Shown: one piece after another, positions 54,992 through 64,000 of the stretch
Numbering within the stretch: the first letter of the stretch is position 1
Layout of the letters: each line of letters begins with the position of its first letter
DNA from: Mucilaginibacter_A sp050955045
GTDB taxonomy: Bacteria; Bacteroidota; Bacteroidia; Sphingobacteriales; Sphingobacteriaceae
Direction of reading: 5' to 3'
Assembly (NCBI GenBank): GCA_050955045.1
Contig: JBPBQV010000001.1
Coordinates: 434,001-498,000 of the forward strand
DNA length: 64,000 bases
Program-made: the position numbers and the translations under genes
Notes under the pieces: generated by a model
Database searches by the model: none
What the model was told of the DNA's origin: nothing
The model's input: the letters and a program-made list of their open reading frames with translations, nothing else

Positions 54992-57900
54992 TTAGAATGA
55001 TGCGGTTAAGCCGAAAGTATAAGTGTGTGTTTTAGGATAATAGTTGTTGGCATCAACACCTGGCGTAGCACCGCCAATATTGATTTCGGGATCAATACCA
55101 GAATATTTAGTGATGATGAAAAGATTGCTGCCGGATAAATACAACCGGATGGCTTTAATGGCCTGTATTTTTGGTTTGCTGGAATAACCAAGCGTTGCAT
55201 TATCCAAACGTAAATAGGAGCCGTTTTCCAGATAACGGTCAGAAATCAGATAAGCATTGATATCTTTAAAAGATTCGCCCAAAGTAAAAGTGGGTATGTT
55301 CTGCAGTTTTGCATCCGCCGGGTTATTGAGGGAAGCCAGCGTTGCATTTAATATTTTGTTGCCCCTTACACCTCTTAACAAAAAGTTTAAATCAAACTTT
55401 TTATAGGTAAAAGTATTGTTCCAGCCATAAACTAAATTAGGCTGTGCATTGCCGCTAATAAACTGATCTGTTGTTAATGGTTGCGTAGCGATTGTAGCAC
55501 CGCTGCATTTTGATAAGTGCTTACACCATTAGCGTTTTTCCCTAAATAATGCCATAAATAAAAGCTTCCAATAGCAGAACCAGGCGTTATAATCTGACTA
55601 TAATTACCGGATTGCCCTTTACCGCCTAATTGTGATGTATAAATATTGGTAACGTTATAAATATCTTTTGAAAGGCTTTCTACCACATTTTTATTGTGAG
55701 AAAAGTTAAGTGATGTTCTCCAGAAAAAACTGGCTGTTCTAACTGGGTTTGCATTTAAAATAACTTCAATACCGGAGTTTTTAACATTACCGGCATTTGC
55801 AGTAAGCGTTGGATACTGAAACTGTGTTAAAGAAACCGGATACTGATCGTAAATCAAATCTGATGTTTTCTTGATATAATAATCAACAGAACCACTGATC
55901 CGATCTTTAAACAAACCGAAATCAAGGCCGATATTGGTTGTTGCTGTACTCTCCCATTTTAAGTTAGGATTTTCGTTTTGTACCGGCCCGATGGAGTTGG
56001 TAATGTTGCCATTGTACAAAAATTTGCTGCCACTACTTTGTGTACCATAAACCAATATAGCAGAAAAAGCATTAAATCCTACACTGTTTCCGGATACGCC
56101 ATAACCTGCCCGCAATTTCAAATCGCTGATTACAGGAAGGTTTTTCATGAAATCTTCGTTAATAATCCGCCATGCACCGGAAATTGCAGGAAACAAACCG
56201 TAACGATTATTAGCTCCGAATGCTGTTGAACCATCGTCCCGTAAGGAGGCTTGCAATAGATATTTATCCGAAAACTGATACTGCACCCTTCCGTAATAGG
56301 ATATTAATAAAAGAGATGAAATCGGATTATTATAATTGTTAAAATTTAATTGTGAAAGTGATGTCGGGTTGGATAAAAACAGGTTGTTATAAGTTAAATT
56401 ATCGTTAGAAAAACCTTGCGTTTGCACACCAAAACCATCGTTGGTACGCGTTTTTTGGTAAGAATAACCAGCTAATAATTTCAGCGAATGCCGACCAAAA
56501 GTGCGGTCGTAGTTAAAATAAGATTCTACAATGTTGTTGGTGTTTAAATAAGATGAACGGCCGGCAACACCATTGGCATTAACTGCAAGCCCTGATGCAC
56601 TTGTTAAATAAGTATTGTTCTGGTTCTGGTCGCGTTGCTGCGAAGCACTCACTGTAAACCGTAAACCCTGTAAAATATCTACCTGGGCAATGCCATTAAT
56701 CAATGTTTTATTACTGTTGTTACGGATGGTGTTATTATTTAATAACGATAAAGGGTTTAAAGTACCGCTGCCTGTGCGGGTATAGTTTTCTTTGTAACTG
56801 CCATCTGCATTAAACGGACTAACGGTTGGCAGATAGAACAACATGGCAGGTAAAATATATTGCTGATAGATGTCATCTGTATTGCTGTTGCTGTTGGTTA
56901 AATTGAGACTTAGTTTTAAACAGTCATTAAAAAAACGCTGGTTAATATAACCACGGTAAATGGTACGTTCCAATGCACTCCGCTTTAAAATACCATTGTT
57001 TTTAAAATAGTTTACACTGGCACCGTAATCAGCGTTTTTGCCTGCTGCTCCGTAAGAAAGGTTATGGTTTTGAGAAAAACTGTTCCGTTCGATCAAATCC
57101 TGCCAGTTGGTGTTTGATCCGTCATCATCCAAAGGGCTTGCTAACGGGTTTTGGTCGTTATCTTTTAAATACTGGCGTAGTTGGTCGCCCGTAAGCATAT
57201 TTATCTGCTTGGATACTTTTCCCATCGAAAAATAATTACTGTAGGTAAGCCTGTTTTGTCCCAGTTTTGCTTTTTTGGTAGTGATAATAATCACACCATT
57301 TGCAGCTCTTGAACCATAAATTGCAGTTGAGGCAGCATCTTTTAGCACATCAATACTTTCGATATCGGCTGGTGCAAGTAATTCTATCGCGGCTCCCGGA
57401 ACACCGTCAATTACATAAAAAGGTTCCTGTGCGCCGCTTGTGGTACGAATGGTTGATGGCCCGCGCAGGATAACGGTTGCGTCTGAATTGGGGTCTCCGC
57501 TTTTAGTTACGTTCAATCCCGGAACCTTTCCTTGCAGCAATTCTGCCGGACTGGTTAAAACGCCTTGGTTAAAATCTTCGGATTTTAGCGAAGTGATAGA
57601 ACCGGTAACATCTTGCTTGGTAGAAGTTCCATAACCAATTACCACCACATCTTTTAACTGGTTTGTGCTTGGCAGTAAACTTATGCTGATGTTGCTGCTG
57701 GTACCAACAGGTATGTTTTGGGTAGTAAAACCCACAGATGTAAAGCGCAACACACTCGCATTACTGCTAACGATAATGGAATATTTACCGTCAAGATCAG
57801 AAGCAACACCGTCAGTAGTGCCTGCAACCAAGATGGAAACGCCTGGAAGCGGCTGATTTTTTTCATCTGTAACGATGCCTCTTACCGTTTTTCCGGTTTG

Positions 57901-58011
57901 CGCAAAAACAGTTGAGACTACACTTAGCAGCATTATTTGGAGGAGAAACAGGAACTGCCGTTTATAGCTATCTGCTACCTGCCTGAAGAAAACAGGGTAT
58001 AGTTTTTTCAT
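54992..58011 (-). pseudogene. susC-type TonB-dependent receptor gene with single-base frameshift
   Basis: The frame from ATG 58011 is open to 55474 (845 aa: signal to FAQT, carboxypeptidase-regulatory-like domain, plug with VLKDAASTAIYGSRAANGVI). It ends in a foreign tail (VLQSLRNH). In the next frame the family sequence continues as GATIATQPLTTDQFISG, then VYGWNNTFTYKKFDLNFLLRG, to the barrel end TYTFGLTASF at 54992. The total length, 3020 nt, is one short of 3021, so one base is missing near 55501/55502 (expected GCA-GCN-GGT). A repaired product would have 1006 aa. A sequencing error cannot be excluded, but the neighbouring susD is broken too. Confidence 0.85.
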
Positions 58012-58342
58012 AAAAACTGGTTTTTGATGATGGGTTAATTAGTGTAATTTTCTGCATGTTGATGCCGCAAAGGAAGGCTCCTATTGTTATCAGAACATCA
58101 ATTAGCTGTTACACTTTTTATCAAAAACACAATTTTATTTAATTCATAATTATCAATCTAAAATACTATAAAACAGACCTTTATTAAAGAATAGTAGTTG
58201 GGAAACCCAATTTCCTTTTAACATTAACTTGATAAAAAATTAATATGAAAATAAATTTATCCGAATATACATTTGCTACTAAGGTGCAGAACCCGGTTTA
58301 TCATTACTTATTCTGTAATCATGATTACAGATCGCAATCAAA
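58012..58342. other. Upstream region of the broken susCD, 331 bp
   Basis: Contains a 20-bp perfect palindrome (58312-58331). On the minus strand TTCCTTTG near 58068-58075 resembles the -7 element with one mismatch, and TGTTAT (58085) and TGTTAC (58107) are 22 bp apart, which could be two half-sites of the Pho-type pattern on that strand; this last reading is weak. No dispersed repeat word was seen. Confidence 0.4.
58312..58331. promoter_or_regulatory. 20-bp perfect palindrome, operator candidate
   Basis: TCTGTAATCATGATTACAGA is its own complement over all 20 bp and has no loop, so it is a protein-binding site rather than an RNA hairpin. It lies 12 bp after the PL22 stop and about 300 bp before the susC start. 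Confidence 0.45.
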
Positions 58343-59563
58343 TTAACTTTTAGCAATTTCTACCGCATAAACACCTTCATTTCCTTCAAAATTAGCACGG
58401 AAAATAATCCATTTCTCATCCGGCGAAAAATGCACATTCGGTTCTAAATGATAATTGTGATTTTTCATGTTCACCAGTTTTTCTGATTTTAAATGATCGC
58501 TTTCCGGCTTGAATGTATAAATCCATTCGCCGTTTTTAGCTTTTGCAACCTGAACCGGATCACCGCCATCGCCTGCAAAAGTTTTTTCATCGCGCGAAAC
58601 ATTAAAATGTATCGACCATTCATCCGCTGTCATCTGGTAAATATGATCTTGCTGACCCGTTTTCATGTTGATGCCTGCCAGAAAAAACGTTTTTCCTTTT
58701 GGTTTTTGCAAATCAAACCATTCTGTTTGTCCGGTTTCTCCAAAAAATTCATGACCGGCAATTTCATTCACCATGCTTCTTTTATGCATCAGTTTTGTTT
58801 GTGCCGTTTTAATGTTGATATTCCAGATGCGATCAACTTTTTCCCACGGGCCTTCATGGCAATAAGAAAGAATATCCGGATCAGTCGGCGAAAAAAGTAA
58901 ATGGTTTGTCCATTCATTCTCCCGGAATAACTCTTTTAATTCTTTCGTTTTAACATTTAAAGAATACAAAACATGCGGAATATGCGCATCATAAATCCGA
59001 TCGAAAAAATCACTTTTTGCAGGATAATTTTTCAATATTTCCCGCTCCTGCTCGCCAATTGCTTTTACGCAAGCCAAATAAGTTCCATCTGCGTTTACCG
59101 TTCCAACTCTACCTTTAAATTCCGGATCGAAAGCATAAATAAACCGTGTTTTTTTGGTATCTGTATTCACGGCGAAAATGCTGTCGCCACTTTGATAAAA
59201 AGCTTCCCGTGTTTTTAAACAAACCATTTCTCCGCTAACTTTGGGTCGATTGGTTAATTGTTCGGTTGCCAAGGTTTTTAAATTGACGGTAAACAATTGG
59301 TTCCCGTTCGGCGTACTTCCCGAAAAAACCATTATATCACCTTCATTTCCTTTTTGCTTTACAAACGGATAATTGTTAAAATAAAAGCTGCCGTTGTTGC
59401 CTTCTCTGCGCACCAGCTTTACAATTTTATGTCCGGTATCTTTATCAATCCATTCATTTGGCATTGGTTTTTGTCCGCCAGTTTCCAGTTTTTCCTGTGC
59501 TTTGGAAATTTTAGCTGATAAAATCGACCACAATCCTATAAGTACAATTAGGCTTTGTTTCAT
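58343..59563 (-). CDS. Oligogalacturonate lyase, PL22
   Basis: 406-aa exported beta-propeller lyase that splits short unsaturated galacturonides from pectin. Signal peptide to about SKAQ. Family pattern: DKDTGHKIVKLVRREGNNGS, YFNNYPFVKQKG, then the central TNHLLFSPTDPDILSYCHEG with the metal-binding His, RIWNINIKT and GHEFFGETG. C-terminal block HLEPNVHFSPDEKWIIFRAN. Third gene of a set with GH105 and CE12, all on the minus strand. A GA-form repeat word lies inside it at 58774. The set would turn rhamnogalacturonan or pectin fragments into monosaccharides. Confidence 0.92.
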   Translation of the reverse strand: MKQSLIVLIGLWSILSAKISKAQEKLETGGQKPMPNEWIDKDTGHKIVKLVRREGNNGSFYFNNYPFVKQKGNEGDIMVFSGSTPNGNQLFTVNLKTLATEQLTNRPKVSGEMVCLKTREAFYQSGDSIFAVNTDTKKTRFIYAFDPEFKGRVGTVNADGTYLACVKAIGEQEREILKNYPAKSDFFDRIYDAHIPHVLYSLNVKTKELKELFRENEWTNHLLFSPTDPDILSYCHEGPWEKVDRIWNINIKTAQTKLMHKRSMVNEIAGHEFFGETGQTEWFDLQKPKGKTFFLAGINMKTGQQDHIYQMTADEWSIHFNVSRDEKTFAGDGGDPVQVAKAKNGEWIYTFKPESDHLKSEKLVNMKNHNYHLEPNVHFSPDEKWIIFRANFEGNEGVYAVEIAKS

Positions 59564-59606
59564 GTTAAAATTAATTTTGATATGGATTTAATTAAAAAAA
59601 AAGGTT

Positions 59607-59651
59607 GCTAAAAACAGCATCCAACGTTCGCTATTCGATGCTGTTTTTAGC
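59607..59651 (-). terminator. Terminator built from a facing AC-form pair at the GH105 end
   Basis: GATGCTGTTTTTAGC (59637-59651) and GCTAAAAACAGCATC (59607-59621) pair perfectly over 15 bp with a 15-nt loop. On the minus strand AACCTTTTTTTTT follows. The first arm also encodes the last residues of GH105 (AKNSI). Confidence 0.8.
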
Positions 59652-60893
59652 AGGATAAAATCCGGCTTTTTCCAGTTTTAAAATTTCTACGCCGGCATCC
59701 AAAAGCGGACCAGTTCCATGTTTTTCATTCAAACCAACCGGACGGTTGTAATAATAAGTAAGATCATTTTCGATAGAAGTTCCCACGCAAATATCTTTTA
59801 ACTGGCCTTTTTCGTTGATCTCTTTTTTCTTCAAACCTTCCCAGCCAGTTGTAGCAATAGAAGCGTATCGCTTATCAATCCAGCCTTTGTTTACCGCTTT
59901 TGCAACGCCGTAAACAAACATCGCTGTGCAAGAAGATTCTGGATAAGAATCACTTTTATCCAACAACTGATACCACAAACCATCTGCATTCTGGTATTTT
60001 GCAATGCCCAGAATCTGTCTTTCCAATAATCCAATTAACGTTTTCCGCTGCGGATGATTTTCTGGCAACGCATCTAAAAGCCGAACTTGTGCCAGCATTA
60101 CCCAACCGTTGCAACGGCCCCAATGCGCTACGCCGTTGCGTTTGGAGTCGCTGTAATAAGTGTGCCAGTAAATTTCTTTCTCCTTATTCCACAAATACTG
60201 ATTGAAGTTGATAACCTGTTTTGCAGCATCGTCAAAATATTTCTGATCGCCGGTCAGCTTTGCAGTTTCTACCAAAAACGGAACGCTCATGTACAAATCA
60301 TCCGCCCATAAAGTCATTTTTTGAGGGAAAGCGCGCACCAAAGTTCCGTCAGCTAAACGGCTGCGTTCTTCCGTTAAATGTTTTGCTGCTTTTAGCACAT
60401 AATTTTTGTACTCCGGTTTTGGGCTGAGCGAGTAAACTTCGGCTACACTTGCTCCCATTGCTCCAAAATCATCCAGTTCTTCCATGGTAAAAAATTCGCC
60501 GAACGGATAGGTATAATGCGGCACATCATGCTTAAAACGCTGTGCAAAAGTTTTATAATTATTAAATCCAAAAGCTACATGATTGATAGCATAATTGGTA
60601 TATTTTTTATCTTTCAGGTAATCGCCTAAATCAAGCATTGCTAAATTTAAAACTCCATTGGTGTAATGCCAGCCTGCGTATTTGCTTGCATAATGAACCT
60701 GCACATTTTCAGGAATTTCTGCGGAGGTTTTGTAAAGTTTTTTATTGTCGGTTCCTTCAAAACCCATCACAGTTTCACTGATAATCTGATCAGCAACTTT
60801 ACGCACCAACAATTCATTTTCGCTTGCTTTTTGGGCGAAGATTGATACAGGCAAAAAACCTGCAAGCAAAATAATCAGTATAGTTTTTTTCAT
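59631..60893 (-). CDS. Unsaturated rhamnogalacturonyl hydrolase, GH105
   Basis: 420-aa exported enzyme (signal to FAQK) that removes unsaturated uronic acid from pectin-derived oligosaccharides. Alpha/alpha-barrel motifs: YAGWHYTNGVLNLAM, the WADDLYMSVPFL block (196-207) with the candidate catalytic Asp, WGRCNGWVMLAQVRLLDALP at about 257 and GLWYQLLDKSDSYPESSCTAMF. Sits between PL22 and CE12 on the same strand, 19 bp after CE12, so it is in one operon with CE12. Its last codons are part of a repeat-derived terminator, which would separate it from PL22. Confidence 0.93.
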   Translation of the reverse strand: MKKTILIILLAGFLPVSIFAQKASENELLVRKVADQIISETVMGFEGTDNKKLYKTSAEIPENVQVHYASKYAGWHYTNGVLNLAMLDLGDYLKDKKYTNYAINHVAFGFNNYKTFAQRFKHDVPHYTYPFGEFFTMEELDDFGAMGASVAEVYSLSPKPEYKNYVLKAAKHLTEERSRLADGTLVRAFPQKMTLWADDLYMSVPFLVETAKLTGDQKYFDDAAKQVINFNQYLWNKEKEIYWHTYYSDSKRNGVAHWGRCNGWVMLAQVRLLDALPENHPQRKTLIGLLERQILGIAKYQNADGLWYQLLDKSDSYPESSCTAMFVYGVAKAVNKGWIDKRYASIATTGWEGLKKKEINEKGQLKDICVGTSIENDLTYYYNRPVGLNEKHGTGPLLDAGVEILKLEKAGFYPAKNSIE

Positions 60894-60895
60894 GA

Positions 60896-60906
60896 TAAAA
60901 GAAGCA
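60896..60906. repeat. Dispersed word, GA form, directly before the GH105 start
   Basis: TAAAAGAAGCA occupies the ribosome-binding region of GH105, 2 bp before its ATG, within the 18-bp gap after CE12. Confidence 0.65.
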
Positions 60907-60911
60907 TTAGG

Positions 60912-62216
60912 TTAATTGCCATCGGGTTTAACAACTGTACTTTTCGGACTTTCCGGCCATTGGAAACTACTAACCGGATCTGGAATTGCTGGATCAAAAG
61001 CTGGTACATCTACCAGATACTTTGCAATCCCTAATTTATTATCTTTTATTCCCTGAATTATACATTTGGCAATTTCGTATGCGCCATAAGGGTTAAAGTG
61101 CGTATTATCAGCTAAAGGTTTATCCTGGCCGGGGTAGGAATTTGCCGGATAATGCACAAAAGCTTTAGTAGAATTTTCAACACCAAGCGTATCCCACATT
61201 TTAGTCGTCATGGCGTTGAGATCAATTAAAGCTACGTTTTCCTGTTTGGCAACTTGTCGTGCTGCTTCGGGATAATCGCCCAGCGAGTTTTCAATTTTTC
61301 CGGCGGCACCAAAAGAACGGCGACTGGTGGAGGTTACAATTACCGGAATACCACCTTTTTTCTTCGTTTCAGCAACAAAAAATTGCAAACGTTCTGTGTA
61401 AGATTTGTAGGCGCCATCATTCGGGCCTTTTTCTTTCTGATCGTTGTGGCCAAATTCGATAAACAAATAATCGCCCGGTTTCATCACACTTAAAACTTTT
61501 TCCAGCCTTTTTGAACCGATAAAGCTGCCTAGCGTTAAACCGGATTCTGCATGATTTGCAATTACAACTCCGGGTTTAAAAAACCGTGGAATCATTTGCC
61601 CCCAAGAAGCCCAGGGTTCATCATCCTGATTAACAACAGTAGAATTCCCGGCTAAAAAAATGGTAGTTTGGTTGGTTACTTTTTTGATTTCAATGGATTT
61701 TAAAGCCGGTTTTACATCAAATTCCAGCGTTAGTTTATCATCCCAATCCAGTTTCGTCAATTCTCTTGGTTTCAAACTGACTTGTCCGCCCGAACTGATC
61801 TTACGGTCTTTTACATTCACCATAAAAGTTTTCGTAACAAACTGGCCGGCTTTGGTTTGGATATTTTCCAGCATTAGCCTGCGCGATTCTGCTTTTACGG
61901 TTGTGCTGGCTGCTGTTTTTGCATCGCCTAAAACAATTTTTACTTCATAATTTCCTTCGGGAAGTTTTGCCGAAAAATAAAAGGGTTTGTTGCTGATTGC
62001 AGCATTGCGGCTCAAGGTTTCCGGTTTACTGTCGAAATCAAAACCATAACCTTTTTCTACCGAATAAACAGCATCGGCAGTAATTTTGGTATAGCCGGAA
62101 ACTAATTGCGCGGAGCCAAAATCAAACTTATAATTAACCGGATCATTTTGTACAAAAGCTGCCAGGTTTAAAGCCAGCAAAATTAAGCAAGCAGGTTTAA
62201 AGTAGTTTTTCTTCAT
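60912..62216 (-). CDS. Rhamnogalacturonan acetylesterase, CE12 (SGNH type)
   Basis: 434-aa exported esterase that removes acetyl groups from rhamnogalacturonan. After the signal peptide an N-terminal beta-sandwich of about 140 residues (YKFDFGSAQLVSGYTKI ... YEVKIVLGDAKTA) precedes the SGNH core: IFLAGNSTVVNQ with the nucleophile Ser, GDYLFIEFGHNDQKEKGPND and the last block DNTHFNPYGAYEIA with Asp and His. The frame opens TTG 62219, directly followed by ATG 62216, which I prefer. First gene of the CE12-GH105 unit. Confidence 0.92.
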   Translation of the reverse strand: MKKNYFKPACLILLALNLAAFVQNDPVNYKFDFGSAQLVSGYTKITADAVYSVEKGYGFDFDSKPETLSRNAAISNKPFYFSAKLPEGNYEVKIVLGDAKTAASTTVKAESRRLMLENIQTKAGQFVTKTFMVNVKDRKISSGGQVSLKPRELTKLDWDDKLTLEFDVKPALKSIEIKKVTNQTTIFLAGNSTVVNQDDEPWASWGQMIPRFFKPGVVIANHAESGLTLGSFIGSKRLEKVLSVMKPGDYLFIEFGHNDQKEKGPNDGAYKSYTERLQFFVAETKKKGGIPVIVTSTSRRSFGAAGKIENSLGDYPEAARQVAKQENVALIDLNAMTTKMWDTLGVENSTKAFVHYPANSYPGQDKPLADNTHFNPYGAYEIAKCIIQGIKDNKLGIAKYLVDVPAFDPAIPDPVSSFQWPESPKSTVVKPDGN

Positions 62217-62389
62217 CAATAGAACTAAAAGTAAAATTGGCTTTAATTAGCAAAACAAGGCTAATGCAGACAGCAAGCAAAGCAATAAAAAAAGCAGAAT
62301 TGGTTTATACAGGTTTAATTTGGCCACAAAATAGAAAGTGCGGTAAGCAATGGCAACATGTACCATCATGCCTAACCTTAGTTTACTAA

Positions 62390-62411
62390 TTTTAGGTTGA
62401 TAAAAGAAGCA
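62390..62411. repeat. Dispersed word, GA form with extended TTTTAGGT flank
   Basis: TTTTAGGTTGA followed by TAAAAGAAGCA, the long form of the family with one inserted T, 25 bp downstream of the EamA stop. The rest of the 216-bp gap (62220-62435) shows nothing further. Confidence 0.7.
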
Positions 62412-62435
62412 TTGTTAAAAGCTGATCAACGTTTT

Positions 62436-63323
62436 CTACTCTACCGTGCTGGTTGCTGCTATCAAAATTTTCTTTCTTCGGGAATATAATAAACCACTGA
62501 CAACAAGCAAGCTTCCGGCAATACCGTAAACCGTTATTTTTTCGTGGAGGATTATTACAGCCATAAAATAACCAAAAGCTGGCGTTAAAAAAAGCCATAA
62601 GCCAGCTTTTACAGCATCTTTTTGTAATAACATCAGCCACATGGCATAAGCAATAATAGAAACCGGAATGATGAGCCAGGCAATGCTCAGGAAAAAATTA
62701 AGATCCGGAATGAGAAAATTATGATTACGGTTCAGCAGCACAATCGGAATAAAAAATACGCCGCCAAGCGTAATCTGCCAGGTATTTACTTCCATTTTTT
62801 TCAAAGTGAGGCCAGAATTGGCGTAATAAATACTGCCGGAAGATAACGCTACAATTCCGACAATCAGTGCCAGCAAACCTTTTGCGGTAGCGTGGCTGTT
62901 ATACAAATTCGGAACTGAAGCAAGCACCAAACCAGAAACAGAAATAACAATCCCGGTAATTTCAAATGAAGTTAGTTTTCGTTTATAAAAAATCGCCGAA
63001 AACAGGATAAGCAACAGTGGATTTACGGCAGTAATTAAACTGATTAATCCGGCTGAAACATATTTAATAGCAATTAAATAACCTGACATATAGATAGTTA
63101 CATTCAGTACACCTAGAATCAATAGTTTCTTAAATTCTGACTTTGAAGGAAAATGGCTGGTTTTGTTTTTGATGATATAAGTATAGCCCAGCAACAGCAC
63201 ACTTACAGTTACAAAACGAATTAAAGTAAGCAAAAACAGATCGCAGGAATGAAATGCAAACTTGGTGGCAACCGTAGCCGAAGCCCACAACAGGGCAAAA
63301 AATAATCCTTCGGTAATTTCCAT
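62436..63323 (-). CDS. EamA/DMT-family transporter, 295 aa
   Basis: Inner-membrane protein with ten hydrophobic segments in two EamA repeats, first MEITEGLFFALLWASATVATKFAFH, second starting near KGLLALIVGIVALSSG. The end is basic (YSRRKKILI). Members export or exchange metabolites such as amino acids or nucleosides; no substrate can be named. The open frame extends back to TTG 63359 but ATG 63323 gives the usual N-terminus. Stands alone between the pectin genes and the ABC-F gene. Confidence 0.87.
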   Translation of the reverse strand: MEITEGLFFALLWASATVATKFAFHSCDLFLLTLIRFVTVSVLLLGYTYIIKNKTSHFPSKSEFKKLLILGVLNVTIYMSGYLIAIKYVSAGLISLITAVNPLLLILFSAIFYKRKLTSFEITGIVISVSGLVLASVPNLYNSHATAKGLLALIVGIVALSSGSIYYANSGLTLKKMEVNTWQITLGGVFFIPIVLLNRNHNFLIPDLNFFLSIAWLIIPVSIIAYAMWLMLLQKDAVKAGLWLFLTPAFGYFMAVIILHEKITVYGIAGSLLVVSGLLYSRRKKILIAATSTVE

Positions 63324-63423
63324 GCTTTTTTTGTTGAAGTAGATTGATGACTGGCGCAAAGATAGAATTTCAGAAATTTCTGGCTTTATCTAAAGCAATT
63401 GATCAATTCTGATTTTTTGCCGG

Positions 63424-63434
63424 TAAAAGAAGTA
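63424..63434. repeat. Dispersed word, GA form, AGTA variant
   Basis: TAAAAGAAGTA in the divergent gap between the EamA and ABC-F genes, 78 bp before the ABC-F start codon. Confidence 0.55.
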
Positions 63435-63511
63435 TTAAACACCGCTTTAAAACCTGTAAATCCGTTTATTTTCCTGTTGAAAACCCGTATCTTCGCGTAA
63501 AACAGTACAAC

Positions 63512-64000
63512 ATGATAACGGTATCTAATCTATCCTTACGTTACGGCAAACGAACACTTTTTGAAGATGTTAACCTTAAATTTTCGCAAGGTAATTGCTA
63601 CGGCATTATCGGTGCAAATGGCGCAGGAAAATCTACTTTTTTAAAAATCCTTTCGGGCGAAATTGACCCAACCAGCGGTTCGGTAAGTTTTACGCCCGGC
63701 GAGCGTATGGCCGTTTTATCACAAAATCATTATGCGTTTGATGAATTTACAGTGATTGAAACCGTTTTGATCGGCCACAAAGAAATGTATGCCATCATGA
63801 AGGAAAAAGATGCCATTTACTTAAAAGAAGATTTCTCAGATAAAGATGGCGAACGTGCCGGCGAACTCGAAAATCTTTTTGCAGAAATGGATGGCTGGAA
63901 CGCCGAAAGTAATGCCGCAACCTTGTTAAGCAACCTCGGAATTAAAGAAGAATTACATTATAAACAACTAAAAGAACTGGACGGTAACCAAAAAGTACGC
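63512..64000 (+). CDS. ABC-F family ATPase, 3' end cut by window edge
   Basis: The first 163 residues are visible from ATG 63512 (MITVSNLSLRYGKRTLFED). Walker A is GANGAGKST, followed by FLKILSGEIDPTSGSV and the Q-loop region VLSQNHYAFDEFTVIETVLIGHKEMY, a wording typical of the YbiT-like branch of ABC-F proteins. These soluble twin-ATPase proteins act on the ribosome (translation factors or antibiotic resistance) and are not transporters. A TATCTTCG -7-like element lies near 63489. The remaining domain and the second ATPase are outside the window. Confidence 0.93.
   Translation, partial: MITVSNLSLRYGKRTLFEDVNLKFSQGNCYGIIGANGAGKSTFLKILSGEIDPTSGSVSFTPGERMAVLSQNHYAFDEFTVIETVLIGHKEMYAIMKEKDAIYLKEDFSDKDGERAGELENLFAEMDGWNAESNAATLLSNLGIKEELHYKQLKELDGNQKVR

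Noticed and set aside
1..64000. CRISPR array, tRNA, rRNA, integrase or full IS element
   Set aside because: Looked for and not found; the dispersed words lack the regular spacing of CRISPR repeats.

Overview
The window is AT-rich chromosomal DNA from a Bacteroidota bacterium, most likely Sphingobacteriaceae (Mucilaginibacter or Pedobacter type). The evidence is four SusC-type TonB-dependent receptors, three of them with an SusD lipoprotein inside the window, many lipoproteins with a Cys lipobox, the lack of Shine-Dalgarno sequences, and promoter candidates of the TTG-N(18-21)-TAnnTTTG type. No tRNA, rRNA, CRISPR array, integrase or complete insertion sequence was seen.

Layout. (1) 1-13523, minus strand: a FAS1 (fasciclin) lipoprotein, SusC, SusD, two more FAS1 lipoproteins and a second SusC cut by the left edge. 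It contains no enzyme gene. (2) 14184-35907: an alpha-glucoside region. It holds a GH13 lipoprotein alpha-glucosidase, GH37 trehalase, CPBP membrane protease, PAP2/vanadium-haloperoxidase-like lipoprotein, GH65 hydrolase (kojibiose-hydrolase type), two large FG-GAP/UnbV lipoproteins, a GyrI-like protein, a SusD/SusC pair and a divergent LacI regulator with tandem operator-like sites. (3) 36107-42612: a TetR-MFP-RND-OMF efflux operon with a perfect TetR-type operator. (4) 42747-47427: an unassigned glycosyltransferase-like protein, an AmpG-like MFS transporter, two small proteins and a DUF4385 protein. (5) 47864-58011: a phosphorus-scavenging region. It has a choice-of-anchor I lipoprotein and a YncE/phosphoesterase fusion behind a four-unit 11-bp-phased Pho-box-like array, then a PI-PLC-like enzyme behind a SusCD pair in which both genes are broken (one amber codon in susD, one missing base in susC). 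(6) 58343-62216: pectin/rhamnogalacturonan degradation (PL22, GH105, CE12). (7) 62436-64000: an EamA exporter and the start of an ABC-F ATPase.

The most unusual feature is a dispersed 11-bp word, TAAAA(GA or AC)AGCA. It occurs more than 30 times on both strands, mostly between genes for the GA form, often as inverted pairs 40-90 bp apart, and sometimes as the stem of a terminator. It resembles REP/REPIN or uptake-sequence families, but I know of no described family with this word.
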